Source: Ignavibacteriales bacterium | GTDB lineage: Bacteria; Bacteroidota; Ignavibacteria; Ignavibacteriales; Melioribacteraceae | Direction: 5' to 3' | Assembly: GCA_020061355.1 (NCBI GenBank) | Contig: JAGUYK010000046.1 | Coordinates: 97,213 to 161,212 of the forward strand | DNA length: 64,000 nt | In this document: positions 24,391-33,655 of the stretch, piece by piece | Layout: the number at the start of each line of letters is the position of its first letter | How positions within the stretch are numbered: position 1 is the stretch's first letter | The notes under the pieces: model-generated | Told to the model about the DNA's origin: nothing | Databases searched by the model: none | Seen by the model: the letters and a program-made list of their open reading frames with translations, nothing else | Program-made: the position numbers and the translations under genes

Positions 24391-25223
24391 ATTAATATTC
24401 TTTGTGTATTTGTAAGATTGTTAAAATCGAATTTAATGAGTGCTAATTCATTCCCGTCGTGAGCAGCACTTAAACAAAGCGTGTTACCAATCTGATCTTT
24501 CCAACTCCCGGTTAATCGGGCTGATTCATGAATGTGTCCGTGTAAAGTAAGTTTAGGTTGTTTTATTTCAATCAATTTCCTAATAGAAACGCTTCCAACA
24601 TGAATATCTAATGGTGTATGATCTATCATTTTCCCATCAAGTGCGGAACGATCAAGTTTTGTTTTGTATGGAGGACCATGAAAGAGAATAATATCATTAT
24701 TGATATTATTCTTGCCGAATAAAATTTCTAAATCCTTTTTGATAGTTGAATATTTTTTTTCGTCGTCCGAAATTTCTACTGTTCTTTTGCCATCCTCGGG
24801 TGAAATACATCCGGGATCAACAAAACGAGAAACATCATATTTTTCCCAATCTTTAAGCAGGAAAGGGGACGGTGGAGTATAACAATATCCGTAAATTTTG
24901 AATTTAGTAAGATCAACTGATCTCAAGTTGACATATTCCCATATTCCTTTACTAGAATATTTAATAATTTCTTTCTCTTCAGCTTTGGCATCATCGTTGC
25001 CAAGTATTAGAAAAATTCTCGGATATTCATTCTGCATTACTAATTTTAACTGTCGGAGATTATCAACTAAGAATTCTTTTATGAAATCGGAATGCAAATA
25101 ACTGTGAGGTAAAAGATCCCCGCCAAGAAAAACAAGTTTGGGTTGTTCCTCTTTAATAAGATTAAAGAGTTTTAAGTACTTATCTGTTTTACCGTGTAAA
25201 TCTGATACGAAAAAGGAGATCAT
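24387..25223 (-). CDS. Calcineurin-like metallophosphoesterase
   Basis: The 278-aa protein has the full set of metal-binding motifs: SDLHGK, GGDLLP, GNDDAK, HGPP and HGHIHE. These define a binuclear-metal phosphoesterase, cytosolic because no signal peptide is present. The substrate cannot be told; relatives cleave phosphodiesters or protein phosphates. It converges on the fusion gene with a 4-bp overlap at the stops and is divergent from the HisH-like gene by 72 bp. Confidence 0.9.
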   Translation of the reverse strand: MISFFVSDLHGKTDKYLKLFNLIKEEQPKLVFLGGDLLPHSYLHSDFIKEFLVDNLRQLKLVMQNEYPRIFLILGNDDAKAEEKEIIKYSSKGIWEYVNLRSVDLTKFKIYGYCYTPPSPFLLKDWEKYDVSRFVDPGCISPEDGKRTVEISDDEKKYSTIKKDLEILFGKNNINNDIILFHGPPYKTKLDRSALDGKMIDHTPLDIHVGSVSIRKLIEIKQPKLTLHGHIHESARLTGSWKDQIGNTLCLSAAHDGNELALIKFDFNNLTNTQRILI

Positions 25224-25295
25224 ACGTATTTACATTATTAGTCTATTTCCAAATTAATAAATATTTTTGTTAAGCATAAAAATTTAATAGTAAAT

Positions 25296-25880
25296 ATGAT
25301 AGCAATTGTCAATTATGATCCGGAACAATCAGAAAGGATTGTTCGCTTTTTAAATGAAATTGAAATTCCAAATCGTATCTTAATAAATGAGACCGAAATA
25401 CTTAATGCAAAAGGTATTGTCTTACCTAACAGCCATGATTTGAAAGATGCAATTAGACGAATTCATTTTAAAAATCTTTTTAGTGCATTAAGGATGTGTA
25501 AAAAACCGATTCTTGGAATTGGAAACGGGATGATTATGATGTGTGAAAATACAATTCCTGATAATTTGAATGGATTCGGATTTTTTGATTTGACGGCCCA
25601 ACAACTAAATCATGAGAGTAAAAAAGAAGATTTATTAATGTCAATTAAATTTCCAAGTAGGATGTTAAACTTAGCCAAAGATGTTAATGTGAAAATTGAG
25701 GATGTAGATTATATTGTTGAGGAGAATGATTATTCGTCATATATGGTACAAAGTAATAACAAGCTTATCTCAGCTTTTATGGAAAGGGGAAATTGTTTCG
25801 GGACAATAATTAATCTCATTGATTCTGATGATGTAGGAAGATTGCTTTTCAAAAAGTTCTTTGATATTAGTTGTTCTTAA
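25296..25880 (+). CDS. HisH-like class I glutamine amidotransferase pseudoenzyme
   Basis: The 194-aa protein aligns by eye with HisH, the glutaminase subunit of imidazole-glycerol-phosphate synthase: MIAIVNYD start, VLPNSHDLKDAI, PILGIGNGMIMMCE, and a GRLLFKKFF end. The nucleophile elbow reads GIGNG instead of GICLG, so the catalytic Cys is replaced by Gly. The C-terminal His-Pro-Glu triad segment is also unrecognisable (FGTIINLIDSD). Glutaminase activity is therefore unlikely. No hisF is adjacent. It may be a regulatory or structural homologue. Confidence 0.7.
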   Translation: MIAIVNYDPEQSERIVRFLNEIEIPNRILINETEILNAKGIVLPNSHDLKDAIRRIHFKNLFSALRMCKKPILGIGNGMIMMCENTIPDNLNGFGFFDLTAQQLNHESKKEDLLMSIKFPSRMLNLAKDVNVKIEDVDYIVEENDYSSYMVQSNNKLISAFMERGNCFGTIINLIDSDDVGRLLFKKFFDISCS

Positions 25881-25893
25881 AATTTTTTCAATC

Positions 25894-27372
25894 CTACTCA
25901 ACTAAATCACTAAACCAATTATTAATAACTTCAAATTCTTTCCCGTTTACCGAAGAATGGTAATACTCATTTGTTTTGGATGAATAATAATAGTCTTTTG
26001 ACCATTCACCAATGTTTTTTATAATATCATCAATTGCATTAAGTATATAGTTTAACTCTTCATTGGTCATAGTAGGATGAATAGATAGCCTAACCCAGCC
26101 GGGCTTTTCCGAAAGGTCGCCATGATTAATTTTGTCAGTAATCCTTTTTGATCTTGTCGGATCAACATGCAGTAAATAGTGTCCGTAAGTGCCCGCACAT
26201 GAACATCCGCCTCTAACCTGTATTCCGTAAAGGTCATTTAATAATTTGACTATTAAGTTGTAATGAATGTCTTCAACATAAAATGAAATAATTCCAAGGC
26301 GTTCTTTGGTTTCCTGTGCCAAAATGTGAAGTGTGGGGATTTTTAAAAATCTATCAAATGCTATTTCAAGAAGTTCATGTTCGCGATCCAAGATATTCCG
26401 GATGCCCATTTCTTCTTTCAATTCAATAGCAAGTGCTGTCTTGATTGCCTGAAGAAAACCGGGTGTTCCACCATCTTCTCGGGTTTCAATATCCTGAATA
26501 TATTTATGTCCGCCCCAGGGATTGGTCCAATCAACAGTTCCACCACCCGGATGATCAGGAATTTTTCTATTATAAAGCTTCGAGTCAAAAATAAGAACTC
26601 CGGAAGTCCCTGGTCCCCCAAGGAATTTATGTGGTGAGAAAAAGATAGCATCAAGTTTTTCCATTGGATCTTTTGGATGCATATTAATTTCAATATATGG
26701 TGCCGCCGCAGCAAAATCGATAAAACAAATACCGCCGTATTCATGTACCATCTTTGCCATAAGATGATATTGCGGTTGAATTCCTGTTACGTTTGATGAT
26801 GCTGTAAAAGAGCCGATCTTTAAATTTCTATTCTCATAAAGTTTTAAAAGATGATTAAAATGATTCAAGTTTACTAACCCATTATCGTCCGGTTCTATAA
26901 TTACGACATCACAAATTGTTTCGAGCCAGGATGTATGATTCGAATGATGTTCCATGTGAGTTATAAAAACAACCGGTTTCTCATTCATTGGAATGCTTGT
27001 ATATTTATTTAATTGTTCGCAAACTTTTAAACCGAGCAATCGTTGAAATTTATTGATAGCTGCAGTCATTCCGAATCCGGCAAAAATTAGTACATCGTCC
27101 TTAGATGCATTAACATGTTTTTTTATAATCTTTTTCGATTTATGGTAAGCTTTTGTCATAGTTGTTCCGGTCACAGAAGATTCCGAATGTGTATTTCCAA
27201 CGTATGGACCGAAGTTTTCTATTAAAGTTTTTTCGATAGGGAAGTATAATCTTCCGCTTGCAATCCAATCGGCATAAATTATTTTTTTCTTACCGTATGG
27301 ACTTTCAAATTCCTGGTTAATTCCAATTATATTTTCCCTGAATTCGCAAAAATAGTTTTCGAGGTTATCCAT
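25894..27372 (-). CDS. Class V aminotransferase (cysteine desulfurase-like)
   Basis: This 492-aa PLP enzyme has fold-type I signatures: HMEHHSNHTSWLE, TASSNVTG, IDFAAAAP with the PLP-binding Asp, SPHKFLGGPG with the PLP lysine, and a RGGCSCAGTYGHYLL stretch that could contain a functional Cys. The family includes SufS-like cysteine desulfurases and selenocysteine lyases. Its length is greater than SufS (about 400 aa) and no suf genes are nearby, so the exact substrate is open. Confidence 0.85.
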   Translation of the reverse strand: MDNLENYFCEFRENIIGINQEFESPYGKKKIIYADWIASGRLYFPIEKTLIENFGPYVGNTHSESSVTGTTMTKAYHKSKKIIKKHVNASKDDVLIFAGFGMTAAINKFQRLLGLKVCEQLNKYTSIPMNEKPVVFITHMEHHSNHTSWLETICDVVIIEPDDNGLVNLNHFNHLLKLYENRNLKIGSFTASSNVTGIQPQYHLMAKMVHEYGGICFIDFAAAAPYIEINMHPKDPMEKLDAIFFSPHKFLGGPGTSGVLIFDSKLYNRKIPDHPGGGTVDWTNPWGGHKYIQDIETREDGGTPGFLQAIKTALAIELKEEMGIRNILDREHELLEIAFDRFLKIPTLHILAQETKERLGIISFYVEDIHYNLIVKLLNDLYGIQVRGGCSCAGTYGHYLLHVDPTRSKRITDKINHGDLSEKPGWVRLSIHPTMTNEELNYILNAIDDIIKNIGEWSKDYYYSSKTNEYYHSSVNGKEFEVINNWFSDLVE

Positions 27373-27427
27373 AAAATCTTAAAAATTTTTAGCAAAGATA
27401 ATAAAAGGGAATTAAGTATGATAGTTA

Positions 27428-27453
27428 ATAAAAAGCCGTCAATCGACGGCTTT
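27428..27453 (-). terminator. Rho-independent terminator after rpoD
   Basis: A perfect 9-bp stem (27445-27453 with 27432-27440) with a 4-nt loop is followed on the minus strand by TTTTTATT. It lies directly downstream of the sigma factor gene. Confidence 0.85.
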
Positions 27454-27462
27454 CATTAAGTT

Positions 27463-28323
27463 TTATCCTAAATATGCTTTGAGGTTCTTACTTCGGGTTG
27501 AATGTCTTAACCTTATTAAAGCTTTCTCTTTAATCTGTCTAACCCTCTCACGCGTAAGATTTAGTTTCTCACCAATTTCTTCTAATGTTAAAGAATGCTC
27601 TTTTTGAAGTCCAAAGTAGAGACGAATAACTTCTGCTTCTCGGTCTGTTAAGGAGGAAAGGGATCTTTCAATTTCTGCTTTTAGAGATTCCTTCATTAGA
27701 GTATGATCTGGAGTTGGCTGATCTTCATTAGGCATAACATCTAAAAGACTGTTATTACTGTCTTCACTGTGAGCAAAAGGTGCATCCATAGAAACATGGC
27801 GACCGGCAATTTGCATTGCGTATGTAACATCGGATACATCCATGTCTAATTGTACTGCAATTTCTTCCGGGCTAGGTCTTCTTTCGTATTCCTGCTCTAA
27901 CTGACTTAGAGCTTTCCCCATTTTATTCAGAGCACCAACTCGGTTAAGAGGCAAGCGGACCATTCTTGATTGTTCTGCAATTGCTTGCATAATTGACTGA
28001 CGAATCCACCATACTGCATAAGAAATAAATTTGAATCCGCGTGTTTCATCAAATCTCAACCCGGCTTTAATTAATCCCAGATTACCTTCGTTAATCAGAT
28101 CGCCTAAAGGTAATCCCTGATTTTGATATTGTTTAGCAACACTTACAACGAAACGAAGGTTTGCTTTGGTCAATTTATCCAGAGCATGTTTGTTTCCTTT
28201 TTTAATTTGTATTGCTAATTCAATTTCCTGATCAGGTGTAAGAAGATCAACTTTACCAATTTCCTGGAGATATTGGTCTAAAGATTTACTCTCTCGATTG
28301 GTGAATTGCTTAGTTATCTTCAA
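27463..28323 (-). CDS. rpoD: RNA polymerase primary sigma factor (RpoD/SigA type)
   Basis: The 286-aa sigma-70 factor lacks the long region 1.1, like primary sigma factors of Bacteroidota and relatives. Region 1.2 ([10 protein letters not shown]), 2.1-2.4 ([39 protein letters not shown]), 3 (RRPSPEEIA) and 4.2 ([20 protein letters not shown]) are all visible. It recognises most housekeeping promoters. A 318-bp gene-free leader lies upstream and a strong terminator downstream. Confidence 0.93.
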   Translation of the reverse strand: MKITKQFTNRESKSLDQYLQEIGKVDLLTPDQEIELAIQIKKGNKHALDKLTKANLRFVVSVAKQYQNQGLPLGDLINEGNLGLIKAGLRFDETRGFKFISYAVWWIRQSIMQAIAEQSRMVRLPLNRVGALNKMGKALSQLEQEYERRPSPEEIAVQLDMDVSDVTYAMQIAGRHVSMDAPFAHSEDSNNSLLDVMPNEDQPTPDHTLMKESLKAEIERSLSSLTDREAEVIRLYFGLQKEHSLTLEEIGEKLNLTRERVRQIKEKALIRLRHSTRSKNLKAYLG

Positions 28324-28641
28324 TTCTTATTAACTCCTTATTAATAATATTTTTAATAGCACTTTTAAACTTATTTCAAACAAATTGGTTCCATTAGTGA
28401 ATTATTCATTTCACTATTTTGACTTCAATCTTAATGATTTAGTTACCTTTTTATAAAGGTTGTTATGAAATGGTATAAATATATACTATAAGCAGCAAAT
28501 TGATATGTTATGTTAAAATTCATCAGCAAAATATAAGAAAATTAATTCCGATTGCCTACAAAAATTTTTGAGCCGTTCAACTATTTGATTTGACGCAAAA
28601 ATATAAGAATTAGTTGTAATGGCTTAAATATTTGCCCCCTA
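28324..28641. other. Gene-free region between rpoD and the ECF sigma gene
   Basis: The stretch is very AT-rich. I see no coding frame, hairpin or repeat I can defend. It presumably holds the rpoD promoter: a minus-strand TATTTTTG, fitting TAnnTTTG, lies near 28594-28601 but has no matching upstream box. Confidence 0.4.
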
Positions 28642-29292
28642 TTAATAAACTCGTAAAAACTGTTTCTTTTCACTTTTTTTCAGCTTTTCTTTTATTTTGT
28701 CTCCATTAAATGTAACTAAACCTTTATTTTGAGCATAAGTATATAATAAAGCGTAAAGCATTTTTCTTGCACGATGCAGGCGAGACCTGACAGTTCCAAT
28801 CGGACAATCTAAAAAGTCGGAAATTTCTTCATATGAATAACCTTCAATATCAGATAAAAATACAATAGTACGAAAGTCATCAGGCAGTGTCGAAAGGGCA
28901 TTAACTATTTCGTCGTCAAGTATATCATTGAACGCATCGCCTTCAAAATGAGAGGTTTTTACTTCCTCAGATTTTATATTTTCATAAAAATTTTGAACAT
29001 CCTCATAATCAACTTTGTCAGGTTCTTTTGAAGACTTTCGATAATTATTAATAAAGGAATTTTTCATGATCTGGAATAACCATGCTTTACAATTTGTGCC
29101 TTTTTCAAATTTGTCAAAAAAACGGTATGCCTTAAGCATTGTATCCTGTACCAGGTCGTCTGATTCATCCATGTCATTGGTTAGTTTTAACGCATATGAT
29201 TGCAATGCGTTCATATGAGGTAATGCTCCTTCTTCAAATTCTTTGTATTTCTGTTTTAATTCTGTTTCAGAAGTATATAATGATCTGTTCAT
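28642..29292 (-). CDS. ECF-family RNA polymerase sigma factor
   Basis: This 216-aa group 4 sigma factor has region 2 (LTNDMDESDDLVQDTMLKAYRFF, KAWLFQIMKNSFIN) and region 4 (LPDDFRTIVFLSDIEGYSYEEIS, PIGTVRSRLHRARKML) joined by an acidic linker. No anti-sigma gene is adjacent on either side, so its control is not visible. Its basic C-terminal tail (about 30 residues) extends past region 4. Confidence 0.93.
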   Translation of the reverse strand: MNRSLYTSETELKQKYKEFEEGALPHMNALQSYALKLTNDMDESDDLVQDTMLKAYRFFDKFEKGTNCKAWLFQIMKNSFINNYRKSSKEPDKVDYEDVQNFYENIKSEEVKTSHFEGDAFNDILDDEIVNALSTLPDDFRTIVFLSDIEGYSYEEISDFLDCPIGTVRSRLHRARKMLYALLYTYAQNKGLVTFNGDKIKEKLKKSEKKQFLRVY

Positions 29293-29414
29293 TTAATATC
29301 CCATGATTTCCTTTCTTAACAGACATTAAATTAATTTAGTTCATTTATTTGAAAGAATAACACGAATAAATTTGAAAAAAATATTAACTTAGCGGTCAAA
29401 ATTTTGGAGTAATT

Positions 29415-30026
29415 ATGAAAATTAAGCCTCTCTATATATACTTAATTCTCTTTGTAGCTTTTATTGTTGGTATTATTATCTTTTCTAATTATGGTTCGAC
29501 TTCTGGTTCACAAACTGAAATTTCACAACAATTACCAGATGATGATATTCATCGCGGAATGGGAGGAGATGGAGAAATGCCGTCCGGTTCCAATGTTACT
29601 TCAGATGCCAGACAACGGTTAGAGGAGTACAAATCGAAATATGAAAAAAATCCGAACGATACTTTAAATGCAAGAGAATTTGCTGATCTGCTCAAAATGG
29701 CGCATCAACAAGAAAAGGCAATTGAAATTTATGAAAGAATTTTAGAAAAGGATTCTAAACGAATTGATATTCTACTGGAGTTAACATTTCTTTATTTTAA
29801 TTTAGGTAACCTGGATAAAGCTGAAAATTATACGAACAATATTCTTAAAATAGACAAAGACCATCAATTAGGTAATTATAATTCGGGTGCAATTGCGGCT
29901 TCTAAAGGTGACAAAGCAAAAGCAAGATCTATTTGGCAAGGTTTAGTTAAGAAATATCCAAATTCGGAAATAGGACAAATTGCAGAACAATCGATTATTC
30001 AATTAGAAAAAACTAATCAGAAATAA
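29415..30026 (+). CDS. Membrane-anchored TPR protein
   Basis: The 203-aa protein has one N-terminal membrane segment (residues 6-25) and then a low-complexity acidic and Gly linker. At least three TPR-like repeats (about 70-190) follow, including QQEKAIEIYERILEKD and GNLDKAENYTNNILKID. It probably acts as a periplasmic assembly or scaffold protein. It converges on the IF-2B-like gene with a 14-bp overlap. Confidence 0.8.
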   Translation: MKIKPLYIYLILFVAFIVGIIIFSNYGSTSGSQTEISQQLPDDDIHRGMGGDGEMPSGSNVTSDARQRLEEYKSKYEKNPNDTLNAREFADLLKMAHQQEKAIEIYERILEKDSKRIDILLELTFLYFNLGNLDKAENYTNNILKIDKDHQLGNYNSGAIAASKGDKAKARSIWQGLVKKYPNSEIGQIAEQSIIQLEKTNQK

Positions 30027-30801
30027 TTTTTGTTATTAACTTTTTATCAATTTTCTCGAAATAAAAATTTCTAATTCGAATATTTTTTGGATGATGCCGC
30101 CATATTTCTTCTGGCGGCATTTCTTTTTGATTAAAGTTATTAGATTTAGAAAACTTATCTTTTCTTGCAATTACGTAAAATGGTTTTTTCAATACGTGAC
30201 ATGTTGCAGCTAAAATAGAACATCCAACTTTATTAATCACAGCTCCATTTTTCAGAATATAGTCAGAACCAACTAAAGCAGCATCAATTTTTTTAACAGA
30301 TTCATATATCATCGCTTCTGTGATTATCTGAGTAGGAATATTTACTTGAGCTAATTTTTTCGCAAGCAGTCTTCCTTCATTCTTTGGTCTCGATTCACTA
30401 ACAATTACATTAAGATCGGGAATATCATTCTTGAGTCCGCAAAAAATTTCAAACACGGTTCTACTGTTAGATAAGGTAATGAAAGAGGAATATTTGTATA
30501 GTATTTTCTTAGATTTTTCATAAAGTGAATTAAATGGATTCAAAAATATTTTATCATACTTCTTAAAGAAAGCATCAAGGTTTTTATCTCTTTTAATTGA
30601 GGATTTCATTTCATTAAGGTAGATCTGGACATTGTGGAAAGTCCTCAATTGAGTTTTCGCAAGATCAATGATTTCCGGAAAAAGTTGAATAATCTTTTGC
30701 TCTTTTTGTAGGTGCTCATGAAGTTCAATTAAAATATCAGTACTGCCAGATTTTTTATCACTGAAAATCTTGGACAATTTATTATCAAGCTTAACTAACA
30801 T
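30013..30801 (-). CDS. IF-2B family protein (eIF2B alpha/beta/delta-like)
   Basis: The 262-aa protein has a helical N-terminal half and a C-terminal Rossmann-like domain. The C-terminal half carries ESRPKNEGRLLAKKL, AALVGSDYILKNGAVINKVG and KPFYVIARKDKF, all typical of the eIF2B-related family. That family includes methylthioribose-1-phosphate isomerase and ribose-1,5-bisphosphate isomerase. The reaction here is unknown. It is the last gene of a four-gene run with usp, a cNMP-binding protein and hisA. Confidence 0.8.
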   Translation of the reverse strand: MLVKLDNKLSKIFSDKKSGSTDILIELHEHLQKEQKIIQLFPEIIDLAKTQLRTFHNVQIYLNEMKSSIKRDKNLDAFFKKYDKIFLNPFNSLYEKSKKILYKYSSFITLSNSRTVFEIFCGLKNDIPDLNVIVSESRPKNEGRLLAKKLAQVNIPTQIITEAMIYESVKKIDAALVGSDYILKNGAVINKVGCSILAATCHVLKKPFYVIARKDKFSKSNNFNQKEMPPEEIWRHHPKNIRIRNFYFEKIDKKLITKIISD

Positions 30802-30809
30802 TATTGTTT

Positions 30810-31283
30810 CTATTTTTTTACATTGTAATTGAATCCTTTAATTGGCTCTCTTAGAGTTAGTACCGGACATGGGGCTTTACGAACCACTTTTTCAGCAGTA
30901 CTTCCAAACAGTAAATGCTCAACACCTGTATGGCCATGAGTTGCCATTATAATCAAATCTGCGTCAATGTCCTTTGCTGTTTCATTGATTTCGACAAATG
31001 GTTTTCCCGTTCTAATTATTGTCTCTGATTTGATAGAAGACTCAATAAAATTTTTTGCAAGACTTTTTAATTCTTCATCAGCACGATTCTGAAGATCGGC
31101 GTCCATAGAAGGGATCGCAACTTGTCCCATGCTGAAATCAGCAGGGTAGATCATTGGCTCTACAACATAAATAAGATACATTTTTGCTTTAAATTGTTTA
31201 GCAAACTGAACTGCATATCTTAACGCATTTTTTGAATAATCCGAAAAATCAATAGGTACGAGGATATTTTTAATCAATTCCAT
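30810..31283 (-). CDS. Universal stress protein (UspA family)
   Basis: The 157-aa protein shows the Usp fold: ILVPIDFSDYSKNALRYA at the start, LIIMATHGHTGVEHLLFGSTAEKVVRKAPCPVL at the end. The G-2x-G-9x-GS-type ATP-binding motif (GHTGVEHLLFGSTAEKV) is intact, so it should bind ATP. AGGAGG lies before the ATG. It lies 10 bp after the cNMP-binding gene and 8 bp before the IF-2B gene. Confidence 0.93.
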   Translation of the reverse strand: MELIKNILVPIDFSDYSKNALRYAVQFAKQFKAKMYLIYVVEPMIYPADFSMGQVAIPSMDADLQNRADEELKSLAKNFIESSIKSETIIRTGKPFVEINETAKDIDADLIIMATHGHTGVEHLLFGSTAEKVVRKAPCPVLTLREPIKGFNYNVKK

Positions 31284-31293
31284 AACTCCTCCT

Positions 31294-31836
31294 TCACTTT
31301 GTTCTTATTCTATTATACAATGAAAGATAATCCTGGTTTAAATTACGAAGACGAGTCGCGATGATTTGTGAAATTCCTCGTAATATTTTGATTCCTTCTT
31401 TGGGGTGTGCTTCCACAAATTCATCAAGATCAGGTTTAAAAATAACAGCAAGTTGTGATTCCTTCATCGCTATTGCAGAAGCAGATCGCGTTTCCTCATC
31501 AAGCAGAGCAAGTTCACCAAAGAAATCACTTTTTCCTAAATTTGCTAGGTCAAATCTTTCGCCATCTTCTGTTTCCTGGGTTATTAATACTTCACCTTTA
31601 ATGATTAGGTATAGTCCAATACCCGGATCGTTTTGCATAAAGATATATTCATTAGCTGCGTATGCTCTGTTGTGAATGAGTTTGAAAAGCATTTTAAAAT
31701 ATTTATGATCAAGATTTTTAAATGGTGCCATTGATATCAACACGTCCTCAAGATCATCTTTTTTTGTTGGAGTTTTAAATAAATTCGCCCAAAAACTACT
31801 CTTTGTCATTGTTGAATCGTTATTTTCTTTTTCCAT
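31294..31836 (-). CDS. Cyclic nucleotide-binding domain protein
   Basis: This 180-aa protein is mostly one cNMP-binding domain (about 40-160), with IFMQNDPGIGLYLIIKGEV and the phosphate-binding cassette FFGELALLDEETRSASA. No helix-turn-helix follows, so it is not a CRP-type regulator; it more likely senses a cyclic nucleotide and acts on a partner. It is 10 bp from hisA and usp on each side. Confidence 0.88.
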   Translation of the reverse strand: MEKENNDSTMTKSSFWANLFKTPTKKDDLEDVLISMAPFKNLDHKYFKMLFKLIHNRAYAANEYIFMQNDPGIGLYLIIKGEVLITQETEDGERFDLANLGKSDFFGELALLDEETRSASAIAMKESQLAVIFKPDLDEFVEAHPKEGIKILRGISQIIATRLRNLNQDYLSLYNRIRTK

Positions 31837-31846
31837 TAATTACCTC

Positions 31847-32599
31847 TTAATTAAATATTCCGGATTCTGCAACGCGCCATATTTTTTGACACGGGAATTT
31901 GTTTTCATAAAAAGCGCGCCCGATAATAACAGAATCAATTACAGCGCCAGCTTCATTTTGCAATTTAATCAAATCTTCATAACCGCTAATTCCACCCGAG
32001 TGAGTAATTTTTCTTTCGGACACAGCAGCAATTCTCTTTGTAAGCTCAATATTTGGTCCCTTTAACATTCCGTTGGTTTTAACATCGGTAATTATAATTC
32101 TTTCGGTACCAATTGACTTTAAGAATTTCGCATAATCAATTGCCCTTAGGTGTGTCCTTTGCTGTCTTCCTCGAGTTACTACTTCATCATCAATTACATC
32201 AATAGCTGCAACAACTTTATTAGGTGTAAATTCATCAAGAATTTTAATAAACTCTCTCGGCTTTTCAAACGCCAGGCTGCCAATAACAACACGCGTAACG
32301 CCAAGATTAAAAAGTTCTTTTGCATCTTCGTAAGTTCTAATTCCTCCACCAAGTTCAACCGGAATAATTACTGATTCACACATTTTTCGAATTATCTCAA
32401 AATTTTCTTTTGTATGAGAATGTGAAGCATCAAAATCTACAACATGAATGCACTTGGCATTCTCGGCACGCCAGATCATTGCCATCTCAACTGGATCGCT
32501 CCCATATTCTTTGCAGTTCAACTCGGGAATACCCTGAACAACTCTTACAGTCTTACCGCCCTGAATATCAATTGAAGGAATGACTAGAATTTTTGCCAT
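31847..32599 (-). CDS. hisA: ProFAR isomerase (HisA)
   Basis: The 250-aa TIM-barrel enzyme isomerises ProFAR to PRFAR in histidine synthesis. Conserved features are IPSIDIQGGKTVRVVQG with the catalytic Asp, LGGGIRTYEDAKE, VIGSLAF, ITDVKTNGMLKG with the second Asp, THSGGIS and VIIGRAFYE. I place the start at the ATG at 32599, since the 46 upstream in-frame residues are unlike HisA. It heads an unusual operon rather than lying with other his genes. Confidence 0.88.
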   Translation of the reverse strand: MAKILVIPSIDIQGGKTVRVVQGIPELNCKEYGSDPVEMAMIWRAENAKCIHVVDFDASHSHTKENFEIIRKMCESVIIPVELGGGIRTYEDAKELFNLGVTRVVIGSLAFEKPREFIKILDEFTPNKVVAAIDVIDDEVVTRGRQQRTHLRAIDYAKFLKSIGTERIIITDVKTNGMLKGPNIELTKRIAAVSERKITHSGGISGYEDLIKLQNEAGAVIDSVIIGRAFYENKFPCQKIWRVAESGIFN

Positions 32600-32807
32600 T
32601 TTTAAAAACCGATTAAATTTGTGAAACCGATAAATCCAAATTTTAATGTATTTGGGAACTAAAATAATTAAATATGTTCTTAAAAGGAATTTGATTGTTT
32701 TTATATATTGGACCATTTGTATCCTCAATTGATCCACTGCATAAAAAATTTAATTAAACCTGTGAATTCTTGACTTTACAACCCATATTAATCATATTTC
32801 GAAGGGA

Positions 32808-33641
32808 ATGATAAAAGAATTGAATTTAATTACTTCGAAAGGGAATAAACTTCGAATCTCAGCATATTTTAATGAGAGTAGATTTTTAGGCAATTTATTA
32901 ATTTTTGTCCATGGATTTAAGGGATTTAAAGATTGGGGATTCGGCCCATATTTAGCAGATTATTTTTCAAATAGAGGTTTTTTAGCTGTTACATTTAATT
33001 TTTCGCATAATGGAATAGGTGATAATCAACAAGAATTCACTGAGCTGGAGAAATTCGCTCAAAATACATTTTCCTTAGAAATTTCGGAATTAAATGATTT
33101 AATTGATTCGATCAAAAGTGGAGTTTTTGGATTAGAATTATCTGGTAAAATTGGCATCTTAGGACATAGTCGTGGAGGTGCAATTTCTTTATTTGTTGCC
33201 TCAAAACGTAATGATATAAACGGAGTTGCTCTTTGGGCTTCAATTTCGAAATTAGACAGATCTTCTGATAGACAGAAATCTGAATGGAAGAAAAAAGGTG
33301 CTATTGAGGTTTTGAATACTCGAACAAAGCAAGTAATGAGATTGAATGTATCTCTTCTTGAAGATATAGAAAAAAATTCAGCAGGCTCTTTGAATTTAGA
33401 AAATTCTGTTAGAAATTTGAGATGCCCATTACTAATTGCTCATGGTGATCAGGATCTTGCAGTTCCAATCGCCGAGGCTGACCAGTTGTATGAATGGTCG
33501 GATAAATCAATAACGGAATACTATAGGATCATTGGTACTGGACACACATTTGGTATTGTTCACCCATTTAACGGTTCAAATGAGAAGTTTGAAAAACTTC
33601 TTAATAAAACAGCAAATTTTTTTGAAAGAAATTTAACTTAA
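32808..33641 (+). CDS. Alpha/beta hydrolase
   Basis: The 277-aa cytosolic hydrolase carries VHGFKGFKDWG (oxyanion region), GHSRGG (nucleophile elbow with Ser), APL-like AHGDQDLAVP (acid Asp) and a TGHTF His. Substrate unknown; the family includes small esterases and acyl hydrolases. A TTGACT/CATATT pair with 17-nt spacing lies upstream (32770-32798) but would leave almost no leader. It is 14 bp from bioY, probably co-transcribed. Confidence 0.88.
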   Translation: MIKELNLITSKGNKLRISAYFNESRFLGNLLIFVHGFKGFKDWGFGPYLADYFSNRGFLAVTFNFSHNGIGDNQQEFTELEKFAQNTFSLEISELNDLIDSIKSGVFGLELSGKIGILGHSRGGAISLFVASKRNDINGVALWASISKLDRSSDRQKSEWKKKGAIEVLNTRTKQVMRLNVSLLEDIEKNSAGSLNLENSVRNLRCPLLIAHGDQDLAVPIAEADQLYEWSDKSITEYYRIIGTGHTFGIVHPFNGSNEKFEKLLNKTANFFERNLT

Positions 33642-33655
33642 TACAAGAGGAATAT

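Noticed and set aside
32600-32737. 46-residue N-terminal extension of HisA
   Set aside because: HisA homologues begin at the MAKILVIPSID start; the extension is hydrophobic and basic read-through of intergenic DNA.
32770-32798. TTGACT-N17-CATATT promoter for the hydrolase gene
   Set aside because: The start codon follows within 10 nt, leaving no leader, and this clade's primary promoters look different.
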